Assembly (NCBI GenBank): GCA_027587225.1
Contig: JAPDDQ010000030.1
Location: 34,799-98,798 of the forward strand
Direction of reading: 5' to 3'
DNA: 64,000 nt
Origin: Solirubrobacter taibaiensis
GTDB taxonomy: Bacteria; Actinomycetota; Thermoleophilia; Solirubrobacterales; Solirubrobacteraceae
Of the stretch, positions 32,951 to 42,225 are shown piece after piece. The notes under the pieces are model-generated. The model did no database searches. It worked only from the letters and a program-made list of their open reading frames with translations, and was not told the DNA's origin. A program made the translations under genes and the position numbers. Position 1 is the stretch's first letter; every line of letters starts with the position of its first letter.

Positions 32951-33778
32951 ATGGCGTCGCTCGCGGTCCCCAAGCCGCCGGCACGGACCAGGCGAAACCT
33001 CGGCGGCGGCGTCGGCCCGATCGGGCTCGGCGTCGCCTCGCTGTGGCTGAGCCTGATCGTCCTGCTGCCGCTCGCGGCGGTGTTCACCAAGTCGCTCGAG
33101 GCCGGCCCGGCAGAGTTCTGGGACGCGATCACGGCGCCCTCGGCGCGCTACGCGCTGCTGCTCACCACGGCGATCTCCGCGGTGGTGGCGCTGATCAACG
33201 TCGTCACCGGCACGCTCATCGCGTGGGTGCTCGTCCGCGACGACTTCCGCGGCAAGTCGCTGTTCAACGCGATCATCGACCTGCCGTTCGCGCTGCCGAC
33301 GATCGTCGCCTCGATCGTGCTGCTGTCGCTCTACGGGCCGCGCAGCCCGGTCGGCATCCACCTGTACGCGACCAAGCCGGCGGTGATCATCGCGCTCGCG
33401 TTCGTGACGTTGCCGTTCGTCGTGCGGTCCGTGCAGCCGGTGCTGATGGAGGTCGACCGTGAGGCCGAGCAGGCGGCCGCTTCACTCGGCGCGAGCGGGT
33501 GGACGACGTTCCGCCGGATCATCCTGCCCGCTCTGTACCCGGCGCTGCTCGGCGGCGCCGGCCTGGCGTTCGCGCGGGCGATCGGCGAGTTCGGCTCGGT
33601 CGTCCTGATCGGCGGCGGCATCCCGCGCGACACCGAAGTGGCTTCGCAGTACATCGCCAAGCAGATCGAGACGGATCGGCCGGCGAGCGCAGCCGCCGTG
33701 TCCGTGGTGCTGCTGCTGATCTCGTTCGTGGTGCTGTTCGCGATCCGCTGGTTCACGAAGCGCAAGGACGTCTCATGA
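32951..33778 (+). CDS. cysT: Sulfate ABC transporter permease CysT
   Basis: 275 residues with about six membrane segments and the family stretch IAWVLVRDDFRGKSLFNAIIDLPFALPTIVASIVL. The EAA coupling motif is EQAAASLGASGWTTFRRIILPAL (about 170-192). It begins 6 bases after the binding protein gene and ends overlapping cysW (ATGA 33775-33778). Forms the heterodimeric channel with CysW. Confidence 0.93.
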   Translation: MASLAVPKPPARTRRNLGGGVGPIGLGVASLWLSLIVLLPLAAVFTKSLEAGPAEFWDAITAPSARYALLLTTAISAVVALINVVTGTLIAWVLVRDDFRGKSLFNAIIDLPFALPTIVASIVLLSLYGPRSPVGIHLYATKPAVIIALAFVTLPFVVRSVQPVLMEVDREAEQAAASLGASGWTTFRRIILPALYPALLGGAGLAFARAIGEFGSVVLIGGGIPRDTEVASQYIAKQIETDRPASAAAVSVVLLLISFVVLFAIRWFTKRKDVS

Positions 33779-34554
33779 GCACCCGCATCGCGCTGCGCAC
33801 CGCCGCGCTCGGCTACCTCACGTTGCTCGTCCTCGTGCCGCTGGCGATGATCTTCTACCGCACGTTCGAGGACGGCTTCGTCGCGTTCTGCGAGTCCGTG
33901 ACCACGCCGGCCGCGATCTCCGCGATCTCGCTGTCGCTGACGATCGTCGCCATCGTCGTGCCGCTGAACGTCGTGTTCGGGCTCGTCACGGCACTGGCGC
34001 TCGCCCGCGGACGGTTCCCGGGCAAGGGCGTCCTGCAGGCGGTCGTGGACCTGCCGTTCGCGGTCTCCCCGGTGATCGTCGGCGTCGCCCTGATCCTGTT
34101 CTGGGGCAACGACGGGTGGCTCAGCGGAGCCTTCCCGGTGATCTTCTCCCTGACGGGCATGGTGCTCGCCACCGTGTTCGTCACCCTGCCGTTCGTGGTG
34201 CGGGAGGTCGAGCCGGTGCTGCGCGAGATCGGCACCGAGCAGGAAGAGGCCGCCTCGACGCTCGGCGCCACGCGCTGGCAGACGTTCTGGCGCATCACGC
34301 TCCCGGCGATCCGGGTCGGCGTGGGCTACGGCGTCGTGTTGACGGTCGCTCGTTCTCTGGGCGAGTTCGGCGCGCTGACCGTCGTTGCCGGCGGCGTGGC
34401 CGGCGAGTCCCAGACGCTCACCCTGCTCGTCCACGCCCGCTACATCGACGACCACAACACGTTCGGCGCCTATTCGGCGGCGACCGTGCTGATGGGCCTC
34501 GCGCTCGTGACCCTCGTCCTGATGAACCTGCTCGAAAGGAGGCGGGAAGCATGA
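33775..34554 (+). CDS. cysW: Sulfate ABC transporter permease CysW
   Basis: 259 residues, about six membrane segments, EAA motif EEAASTLGATRWQTFWRITLPAI and the FGALTVVAGGVAGESQTLTL segment typical of CysW. ATG overlaps the cysT stop. Its last codons contain an AAGGAGG box that serves as ribosome binding site for cysA, 10 bases before the ATG at 34551. A longer frame from 33499 is a shadow. Confidence 0.93.
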   Translation: MSTRIALRTAALGYLTLLVLVPLAMIFYRTFEDGFVAFCESVTTPAAISAISLSLTIVAIVVPLNVVFGLVTALALARGRFPGKGVLQAVVDLPFAVSPVIVGVALILFWGNDGWLSGAFPVIFSLTGMVLATVFVTLPFVVREVEPVLREIGTEQEEAASTLGATRWQTFWRITLPAIRVGVGYGVVLTVARSLGEFGALTVVAGGVAGESQTLTLLVHARYIDDHNTFGAYSAATVLMGLALVTLVLMNLLERRREA

Positions 34555-35537
34555 TCACCGTCTCGAACGTGTCCAAGCGCTTTGGCGACTTCACCGCTCT
34601 CGACAACGTCTCGATCGAGGTCCCCGACGGATCGCTGACCGCGCTGCTGGGACCGTCGGGCTCCGGCAAGTCGACGCTGCTGCGGATCATCGGCGGGCTC
34701 GAGTACGCCGACGAGGGCACCGTGACCATCCTCGGCGAGGACGTCACGGACGTCGCGCCGCAGAAGCGCGGCATCGGGTTCGTCTTCCAGCACTACGCGG
34801 CGTTCAAGCACATGACGGTGCACGACAACGTCGGCTTCGGGCTCAAGATCCGCAAGACGCCCAAGGAGCAGGCCGACGAGCGCGTCAACGAGCTGCTGAA
34901 GATCGTGGGCCTGGGCGGCTTCGCCAAGCGCTACCCGTCCCAGCTCAGCGGCGGCCAGCGCCAGCGCATGGCGCTCGCCCGGGCGCTCGCGGTGGAGCCG
35001 AAGGTGCTGCTGCTCGACGAGCCGTTCGGCGCGCTGGACGCCAAGGTCCGTGCCGAGCTGCGCGAGTGGCTGCGCCGCCTGCACGAGGACGTCCACGTGA
35101 CGACCTTGCTGGTCACCCACGACCAGGAGGAGGCGCTGTCGATCGCGGACAACATCGCGGTCATGGACAACGCCCACATCGAGCAGGTCGGCGGCCCGCG
35201 CGAGCTCTACGACCGCCCCGCGAACCCGTTCGTCATGAGCTTCCTCGGGCCGGTCGCGAAGGTCGACGACCTACTCGTGCGCCCGCACGACATCTCGCTG
35301 CGCACGCAGCCGGACGACAACTCGCGCGAGGCGCAGGTGACGCGCGTGAGCCACCTCGGGTTCGAGGTCCGCGTGGACCTGCAGCTCAGCGACGGTCAGC
35401 TGGTCTTCGCGCAGCTCACGCGCTACGAGGCCGCCCAGCTGGAGCTCAGCGAGGGCGACATCGTGTGGCTAGCCCTTACCGGGGACCGCGATGCCCGACT
35501 CGTAAGCGAGGACGACCGCCTGGACGCGGTCGCGTAG
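34551..35537 (+). CDS. cysA: Sulfate/thiosulfate import ATPase CysA
   Basis: 328 residues. Walker A GPSGSGKST (about 35-43), Q-loop FQHYAAF, signature LSGGQRQR, Walker B LLLDEPFGALD, H-loop THDQEEAL; a C-terminal TOBE-like domain (about 240-320) with LVRPHDISL. AAGGAGG upstream sets the start. It energises uptake by the CysT/CysW pair. The 3' end overlaps the response regulator gene on the other strand by 69 bases. Confidence 0.93.
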   Translation: MITVSNVSKRFGDFTALDNVSIEVPDGSLTALLGPSGSGKSTLLRIIGGLEYADEGTVTILGEDVTDVAPQKRGIGFVFQHYAAFKHMTVHDNVGFGLKIRKTPKEQADERVNELLKIVGLGGFAKRYPSQLSGGQRQRMALARALAVEPKVLLLDEPFGALDAKVRAELREWLRRLHEDVHVTTLLVTHDQEEALSIADNIAVMDNAHIEQVGGPRELYDRPANPFVMSFLGPVAKVDDLLVRPHDISLRTQPDDNSREAQVTRVSHLGFEVRVDLQLSDGQLVFAQLTRYEAAQLELSEGDIVWLALTGDRDARLVSEDDRLDAVA

Positions 35538-36137
35538 GCCGAGCTTCATCAGCATCCGGGCGACGTGGGTCTTCACGGTCGTCTCGGAGACGATGAGCTC
35601 GGCGGCGATCTCGGCGTTGGACAGGCCGCGCGCGACGCAGCGGAAGACCTCCAGCTCGCGCGCGGTCAGCTCGTCCAGGCCCTTCGGCGGCGTATGCCGG
35701 GTGGGGGAGGCGGCCGCGAACTCCTTGATCAGGCGGCGGGTGATGCTCGGTGCCAGCAGCGCGTCGCCCTGGGCGACGACGCGGATGCCCGCGGCGAGCT
35801 GCTCGGGCGGGACGTCCTTGAGCAGGAAGCCGGATGCCCCCGCGCGCAGCGCCTCGTAGACGTACTCGTTGAGGTCGAACGTCGTGAGCATCAGGACCCG
35901 GACGGGATGATCGCCGGCTTGGGCGAGCAGGCGGCGGGTGGCCTCGATGCCGTCGAGCTCGGGCATGCGGATGTCCATCAGGACGACGTCCGGCTTCAGG
36001 CGCTTGGCCTGCTCGATGGCGTCCAGTCCGTCCGTGGCCTCGCCGATGACGTCGAGGTCGTCCTCGGCGTCCAGGATCATGCGGAAGCCCGCGCGCACGA
36101 GCGCCTGGTCGTCCGCGATCAGCAGCCGCACGTTCAT
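35469..36137 (-). CDS. NarL/LuxR-family response regulator
   Basis: 222 residues. Receiver with DDQALVRAGF, phospho-acceptor Asp in VLMDIRMPE (about 54) and Lys in FLLKDVPP; LuxR helix-turn-helix at about 155-210 (LTARELEVFRCVARG, VSETTVKTHVARML). Downstream of, and coupled by ATGA to, the double histidine kinase gene, so it is its cognate partner. It likely controls the SRPBCC/ABC exporter operon that starts divergently at 38626, through the GTCATCC sites at 38529-38570 (inference). Confidence 0.9.
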   Translation of the reverse strand: MNVRLLIADDQALVRAGFRMILDAEDDLDVIGEATDGLDAIEQAKRLKPDVVLMDIRMPELDGIEATRRLLAQAGDHPVRVLMLTTFDLNEYVYEALRAGASGFLLKDVPPEQLAAGIRVVAQGDALLAPSITRRLIKEFAAASPTRHTPPKGLDELTARELEVFRCVARGLSNAEIAAELIVSETTVKTHVARMLMKLGLRDRVQAVVLAYESGIAVPGKG

Positions 36138-38470
36138 CCGACGAGCTCCTTGCGCTCCGCCAGCGGCAGTCGCGCGCTCACGCGCCAGCCCCCATTGGCC
36201 GGGCCCGCCTGCAGTTCGCCGCCGTAGAGCCGCACCCGCTCGGCCATGCCCGTCAGGCCGTGCCCACCGCTGGAGGTCACGGCGCCGTTGGCTGCGTTGC
36301 GGATCTCGAGGGCGAGGTCGTGCGGCGCCCACGAGACCGTGACGATCGTGACGGCGCCGGGTGCGTGCTTCATGGCGTTCGTGAGTCCTTCCTGGACGAT
36401 TCGGTACGCGGCGAGGTCCAATCCCGCCGACAGAGGTTGGCGTTCGCCGCGGACGTCGAGCACGGCGGGCAGTCCCGCGGCGCGAGCCCGCGCGACGAGC
36501 TCGCCGATCTCGCCCAGCGTGGGCTGGGGTGCGAGGGCGGCGCGGTCGGTGCCGTCGGAGAGCATGCCGAGCAGGTGGCGCATCTCGCCGAGCGCTTCGC
36601 GGCCGGTGCGCTCGATCCTCGTCGCGGCCTCCACGGCTCGGCCCGCGTCGCGCTCGAGGATGCGGCGCGCGCCACCGGCCTGCACGACCATGACGCTGAT
36701 CGAGTGCGCGACCACGTCGTGCATCTCGCGCGCGATCCGGCGCCGCTCGTCGACCGCCGCGAGCCGCTGCTCGTCCTCGCCCGCTTCGGCCAGCCGGGCC
36801 GTCGCCTCGTGCAACTCGGCGGCGAGCCGCGTGCGTGACCGGACCATCCGCCCGGCGCCCCACGCCACCGCGCCGATCAGCGCCGCGAAGAAATAGTCGG
36901 CGAAGGCCTGTGGGCCCATCGCCACCTGGACCGCCTCGAGCCCGACGACGGCGAGCACCAGCCCCGCGTAGCTGGCCCGCCCTTCGCGGTGCGCGCCAGT
37001 GGCGTAGGTGCACGCCAGCACGATCGCGAACGGCACGAACAGGTTGAGGATCGGCGTCAGCGCGAAGTCCATCAGCAATGCTCCGCCGAGCGCGATGCCC
37101 AGTGCGAGCAGCGGCGAGCGCCGCCGCCACAGCAGCGCGCTCGCGTACAGCAGCGCGACCGCCACGTTCGCGATCACCGGCCCTTCCCGCTCGGGCCGCA
37201 GGAGCACCTCGACCACCGCGGCGACCGCGAACAGCCCGGCGACCAGCCGGTCGACATTGCGCGGGCGGCGGACGCGGCGCAGGCGGCGAAGATAAAGGGG
37301 CCTGGCCCCTTTAGGTTGGGCGGACTCTTCGCGCCCGGTCACCGTGCGGCCGTCGAACGCCAGGGCGGCGGACACGGTGTGGCCGCCGGTGCGACGGGTG
37401 CCGGCGGTGAAGCGGCCGCCGTGGAGGAGGACGCGTTCGCGGATGCCGGTCAGCGGGCGGGCGCCGACGGTGGCGCCGTCGTCGCGGATCTCCAGCTCGA
37501 GGAGGTCGCCGCGGTAGGCGACGCGGACGTCGGCGCGGCCGGCGCCGCCCTGCTCGCGCGCGGCCAGCAGCGCCTCCTGGATGACGCGGTAGGCGGTGAC
37601 GTCAAGGCCGGCGGCCAGCTCGCGCGGCTCGCCCTCCACGCGCAGCGCGACGGGCAGGCCGGCGGCGCCGGTGCGCCGCGCCAAGGACCGCAGGTGACGC
37701 AGCGAGGGCTGCGGCGCCAGGGACACGCTCGTCTCTTCGCTGCGCAGCACGCCGAGCAGGCGGCGCAGCTCGTCCAGCGCCTCGCGGCCGGTCGTCTCGA
37801 TCGCGCAGAACGCTTCGCGCGCGAGCTCCGGGCGGGTCAGCGTCAAGCGCCGGGCGCCCGTGGCCTGCACGGTCATGGCGCTCAGCGCGTGCGCGACGAC
37901 GTCGTGCAGCTCGCCGGCGATCCGGGTGCGCTCGTCGACGACGGCCCGGTCCGCGGCGTCCTCGCGGTGCCGTTCGAGCTGGCGCGCCTTCTCACGCAGC
38001 GCGCGGTTCAGCGCGGCGCGCGAGCGCAGCAGACGGCCGACGAGCACCGGCGCGCCGACGGAGATCACGGCGGTGAAGATCCCGCTCGTGAACGCCGCGT
38101 TCTCGTCGTAGGGCGCGGTGGCCACGACGCACAGCGCTGTCGCGAGCGGGATGCCGACCACGAGCTCCCAGCGGGTCGCGCGCAGGCCGAGCCAGTAGGA
38201 GGCCACGAACGGCGTGGCGAACGGGATGAACAGCTCCTCGTAGTACGTCTCCGAGAGCATCGGCAACAGCGCGACGGCCGAGAACACCGTCAGCACCCCG
38301 GTGAGCGGGTACCAGCGTCCGGCCACGACGGCCACGCCGAGCGCGACGAGGATCAGCGACACGAGCGCGCGGTACGGCGTCCCGCCGTCGATCAGGAACG
38401 CCAGCTCCAGTTGGAACTCGACGATCACGGCGAGCCCGATCAGGGCGGGGAGACGGCGGCGATCGGGCAC
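36134..38470 (-). CDS. Double sensor histidine kinase: two complete kinases fused in one frame
   Basis: 778 residues from GTG. Kinase 1 (1-385): about five membrane segments, His box ELHDVVAHALSAM, ATPase domain. Kinase 2 (about 394-778): again about five membrane segments, His box EMHDVVAHSISVM, ATPase domain ending LTGMAERVRLYGG. The halves are paralogous along their length. In kinase 1 the N-box reads EALLAAREQG where kinase 2 has EGLTNAMKHA, so the first half lacks the Mg-ATP Asn and is probably a pseudokinase. The join (residues about 386-393, PKGARPLY) is encoded by a palindromic repeat found elsewhere at gene ends. Start overlaps nothing upstream. Confidence 0.85.
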   Translation of the reverse strand: MPDRRRLPALIGLAVIVEFQLELAFLIDGGTPYRALVSLILVALGVAVVAGRWYPLTGVLTVFSAVALLPMLSETYYEELFIPFATPFVASYWLGLRATRWELVVGIPLATALCVVATAPYDENAAFTSGIFTAVISVGAPVLVGRLLRSRAALNRALREKARQLERHREDAADRAVVDERTRIAGELHDVVAHALSAMTVQATGARRLTLTRPELAREAFCAIETTGREALDELRRLLGVLRSEETSVSLAPQPSLRHLRSLARRTGAAGLPVALRVEGEPRELAAGLDVTAYRVIQEALLAAREQGGAGRADVRVAYRGDLLELEIRDDGATVGARPLTGIRERVLLHGGRFTAGTRRTGGHTVSAALAFDGRTVTGREESAQPKGARPLYLRRLRRVRRPRNVDRLVAGLFAVAAVVEVLLRPEREGPVIANVAVALLYASALLWRRRSPLLALGIALGGALLMDFALTPILNLFVPFAIVLACTYATGAHREGRASYAGLVLAVVGLEAVQVAMGPQAFADYFFAALIGAVAWGAGRMVRSRTRLAAELHEATARLAEAGEDEQRLAAVDERRRIAREMHDVVAHSISVMVVQAGGARRILERDAGRAVEAATRIERTGREALGEMRHLLGMLSDGTDRAALAPQPTLGEIGELVARARAAGLPAVLDVRGERQPLSAGLDLAAYRIVQEGLTNAMKHAPGAVTIVTVSWAPHDLALEIRNAANGAVTSSGGHGLTGMAERVRLYGGELQAGPANGGWRVSARLPLAERKELVG
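37293..37313. repeat. Palindromic gene-end repeat inside a coding region, copy 2
   Basis: Perfect palindrome, arms TAAAGGGGCC and GGCCCCTTTA around a central T. It is read through in frame and codes for KGARPLY at the junction between the two halves of the double kinase. In the shifted frame it would present TAA, as the copies at 17768 and 60725 do. Confidence 0.8.
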
Positions 38471-38528
38471 GACCGGGAGTCTGACGTGCGGTTACCCGTA
38501 TGTCCTCGTAAGCAGGGACGATGTGCGT

Positions 38529-38570
38529 GTCATCCGGAAGGATGACGCGAGGTCATCCCTACGCGTCATC
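38529..38570. promoter_or_regulatory. Operator-like GTCATCC sites upstream of the SRPBCC/ABC operon
   Basis: A perfect dyad GTCATCC-GGAA-GGATGAC (38529-38546) is followed by direct copies GTCATCC at 38552 and GTCATC at 38565. The region lies between the double kinase gene and the SRPBCC gene. GGATGAC also occurs upstream of the PspC operon, which has the other NarL-type pair. Confidence 0.55.
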
Positions 38571-38625
38571 ACAATCGTCACCCGGGCCGACGACGTGCGA
38601 CGCGTGGACAGGGAGAGTTCGGTCC

Positions 38626-39102
38626 ATGAAGACGTGGACCGCCACTGCGACCGCCGAGGCTCACCCCGCGGCTGTGCTGCACGTGCTGACGGACCCGGAC
38701 GCCGCTTCCCGCTGGGCGCCCGTGCCGTTCGACGTGGAGGACGACCGCCGTCTCGCCGCCGGCTGCACCGCGCGCGTCTCCGGCCGCTTGGCCGGGAAGC
38801 GCGTCGGCTTCGACGTCCACGTGCACTCCGCTGACCTGAACGGCTTCGCGCTGACCGCGTGCGGCCCCGTCGGCTTCGACGTCGACTACCGGTTCGTCAG
38901 GACAACCCGTCCCGAGGGATTCCCTGACGGCACGCTCGCTCCCCACGCCGCCGGCAGCGAAGTGCACGCCTCCATCTCCGTGCGGCCCAATCGTGGCCTC
39001 GCCGGCCGCCTCCTCGCCGAGGCCACCACCGCCCTGCTGAACGCAGGCGCCCTCGAGCAGACCCTCGCGCGACTGACGCGCGAGGCGGCCGCTACCGCCT
39101 AA
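38626..39102 (+). CDS. SRPBCC-family (START-like) protein
   Basis: 158 residues. The start is set by GGGAG about 10 bases upstream; a longer frame from 38521 runs over the operator. The opening MKTWTATATAEAHPAAVLHVLTDPDAASRWAP has the pattern of polyketide-cyclase/START-like proteins (helix then W-P), and the rest alternates beta strands with a C-terminal long helix (about 120-155). These bind hydrophobic ligands. Twenty bases before an ABC exporter gene, so it may bind the same lipid-like substrate (inference). Confidence 0.8.
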   Translation: MKTWTATATAEAHPAAVLHVLTDPDAASRWAPVPFDVEDDRRLAAGCTARVSGRLAGKRVGFDVHVHSADLNGFALTACGPVGFDVDYRFVRTTRPEGFPDGTLAPHAAGSEVHASISVRPNRGLAGRLLAEATTALLNAGALEQTLARLTREAAATA

Positions 39103-39121
39103 ACGCAAGGAAGCCCTCCCC

Positions 39122-39888
<767 letters not shown>

Positions 39889-39892
<4 letters not shown>

Positions 39893-42225
39893 TCCGCGTC
39901 ACATGGAAGGGCCTGGCGGCGCGGCCGATCCGCACCGCCCTGACGACGCTTGCCATCGTCGTCGGTGTCGCGTTCGTGTGCGCGGCCTACACCCTCACGG
40001 ACACGATGTCCGGCGCGGCGGAGAACCTCACGCACGCCGCGTACGACGGCACGGATGCCGTGGTGGTCACGAAGACCGGCTTCAAGGGCTCGCAGACGTC
40101 CGAGATCCGGGCGCTCGCGCCCACGATCCCCGCCACCACGCTGGACAAGGTCCGCAGCGCGCCGGGCGTCACCGCGGCCGTCGGCGACATCACCGACACC
40201 GCGCAGGTGATGGCCAAAGACGGCAAGCCGGTCGGCACGGGCCCGTACTTCGGCGTCGGCTTCGACGCGAAGACCCCGGGCGCCGAGCGGCTCACCCCGT
40301 TCCGCCTGCACGACGGTCGCTGGGCCGCCGCGCCGGGCGAGGTCGTGATCGATCGCGCCACCGCCGAGGCCCAGCACTACGCCGTCGGCGACCGCATCCA
40401 GGTCGCCGCCCGCGGCGAGGCGCAGACGTTCACGCTCACCGGCATCGCCAACTTCGCGAGCGTGAAGTCGCTCGGCAAGGCGAGCGCCGCCGTCTTCGAC
40501 CTGGAGGCAGCACGCACGCTGTTCGCCAAGGATGGCTACGACCGCATCCTCGTCGCCGGCCGCCGCGCCGACATCGCCGGTGCGGCCGGTCCGAACACGG
40601 AAGTCCGGACCGCGGCCGAGGATGACCGCTTCTACTTCAGCTCCCTCGACACGCTCGTGAGCATCCTGCGCACGATCCTGCTCGCGTTTGCCGCCGTCGC
40701 CGTGCTCGTCGGCGGGTTCACGATCTTCAACTCGCTCTCGATCACCGTCGCCCAGCGCACGAAGGAGTTCGGGCTGCTGCGGATGGTCGGCGCGTCCCGC
40801 CGCCAGGTGCGCGGCGCGGTGCTGCTGGAGGCGCTGACGATCGGCCTGCTCGCGTCCGCCGCCGGCATCGGCGTCGGCATCGTCCTCGCGGAGGGCCTGA
40901 ACGCCCTGTTCACCGCCGTCGGCGCGGAGCTGCCCACGGACGGGATGGTCGTCGCCACGCGCACGATCGTCGTCAGCCTGCTCGTCGGCACGCTCGCCAC
41001 GGTGCTCGCGGCGATGATCCCGGCCCGCCGCGCGACGAAGATCGCGCCGGTCGCCGCCCTGCGCGACAGCGCTCACGCCACCAGGCCAGGCCTGATCGCC
41101 CGCGGCGTGCGTGTGCTGGCGGGCATCGTCGGTCGCCCTTCAGCCGCCGTCGGCGGCGCCGCGGGCTCGCTCGCCCGCCGCAACGCCATGCGCAACCCGG
41201 GCCGCACCGCGGTCACGGCGCTCGCGCTGACCATCGGCGTGACGCTCGTCACCGCCGTCACCGTCGTAGCCACCGGCCTCAAGAACGAGAGCTCCGGCGC
41301 GCTGGAGCGGCGCGTGCAGGCCACGAGCATCGTGACCGCCGCCGACGGCTGGTCCCCGATCGACCCCAAGGTGGAGGCCGCGATCGGTGGCCGGACGAGC
41401 AGCATCCGCCAGGACGGCGCGCTCGTGTTCGGTCACCAGGAAGGCGTCAACGGCGTCGATCCCTCGACGATCGGGCGCTTCTACCGCTACGACTTCACCG
41501 CGGGCTCGCTCACGGCGGACGGCGCGCTGATCGACGAAGGCTTCGCCACCGAGCACGGCCTGAAGGTCGGCAGCCCGCTCTCGCTCACGTCGATGAGCGG
41601 CAAGACGCTCGACCTGACCGTGTCCGGCATCGAGCAGTCGCCGGTGCTGGACGTGCTCGGCCTCGGCCCGATCACGATCTCGCACGCCGCGTTCGACGCC
41701 ACCTTCGAGCAGGAGCGCAACCGGCTGACGTTCGCCGACCACGACGCCACGCAGGCGCTGCAGGCCTTCCCGAACGCCAAGGCGCAGACCAAGGCCGAGT
41801 TCATCGACGGGCAGACGGCCTGGATCGGGATGATCCTCGCGATCCTGTGGGTGCTGCTCGCGCTCGCGGTGATCGTCAGCCTGTTCGGCATCGTCAACAC
41901 CCTGGTCCTGAGCACGTTCGAGCGCATGCGCGAGCTCGGCACGCTGCGCGCACTGGGCTTCAGCCGCCGGCAGATCCGGCGGATGGTCCGTCACGAGAGC
42001 GTGATCACGGCGCTGATCGGCGCGAGCATCGGGATCGCGGCCGGGCTGGCGCTCGCGGCGGTCGTCGTCCAGTTGCTGGGCGAGTACGGGCTGAGCTTCG
42101 GCGTCCCGGTCGGCAGCCTGCTCGCCGTGGCGATCATCGCCGGGCTCGCCGGCATGCTCGCGGCGACGATGCCCGCACGACGCGCCGCGAAGATCGACGT
42201 CCTGAAGGCCCTTGCCTACGAGTGA
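39889..42225 (+). CDS. FtsX-type ABC permease, two-domain (MacB-like PCD)
   Basis: 778 residues. An N-terminal membrane segment (about 15-40), a large extracytoplasmic MacB-PCD-like domain (about 45-250), an FtsX domain of three segments (about 255-385), a second membrane anchor (about 435-465), a second extracytoplasmic domain (about 470-640) and a second FtsX domain (about 645-775) give the duplicated layout of actinobacterial exporters for antibiotics, peptides or lipids. It works with the ATPase just upstream. The C-terminus overlaps the hybrid kinase gene on the other strand by 10 bases. Confidence 0.9.

Noticed and set aside
36134..38470. Annotating two separate kinase genes at this locus
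   Set aside because: The frame is open across the join with no stop, and I see no clear start codon with a ribosome binding site directly after the repeat.
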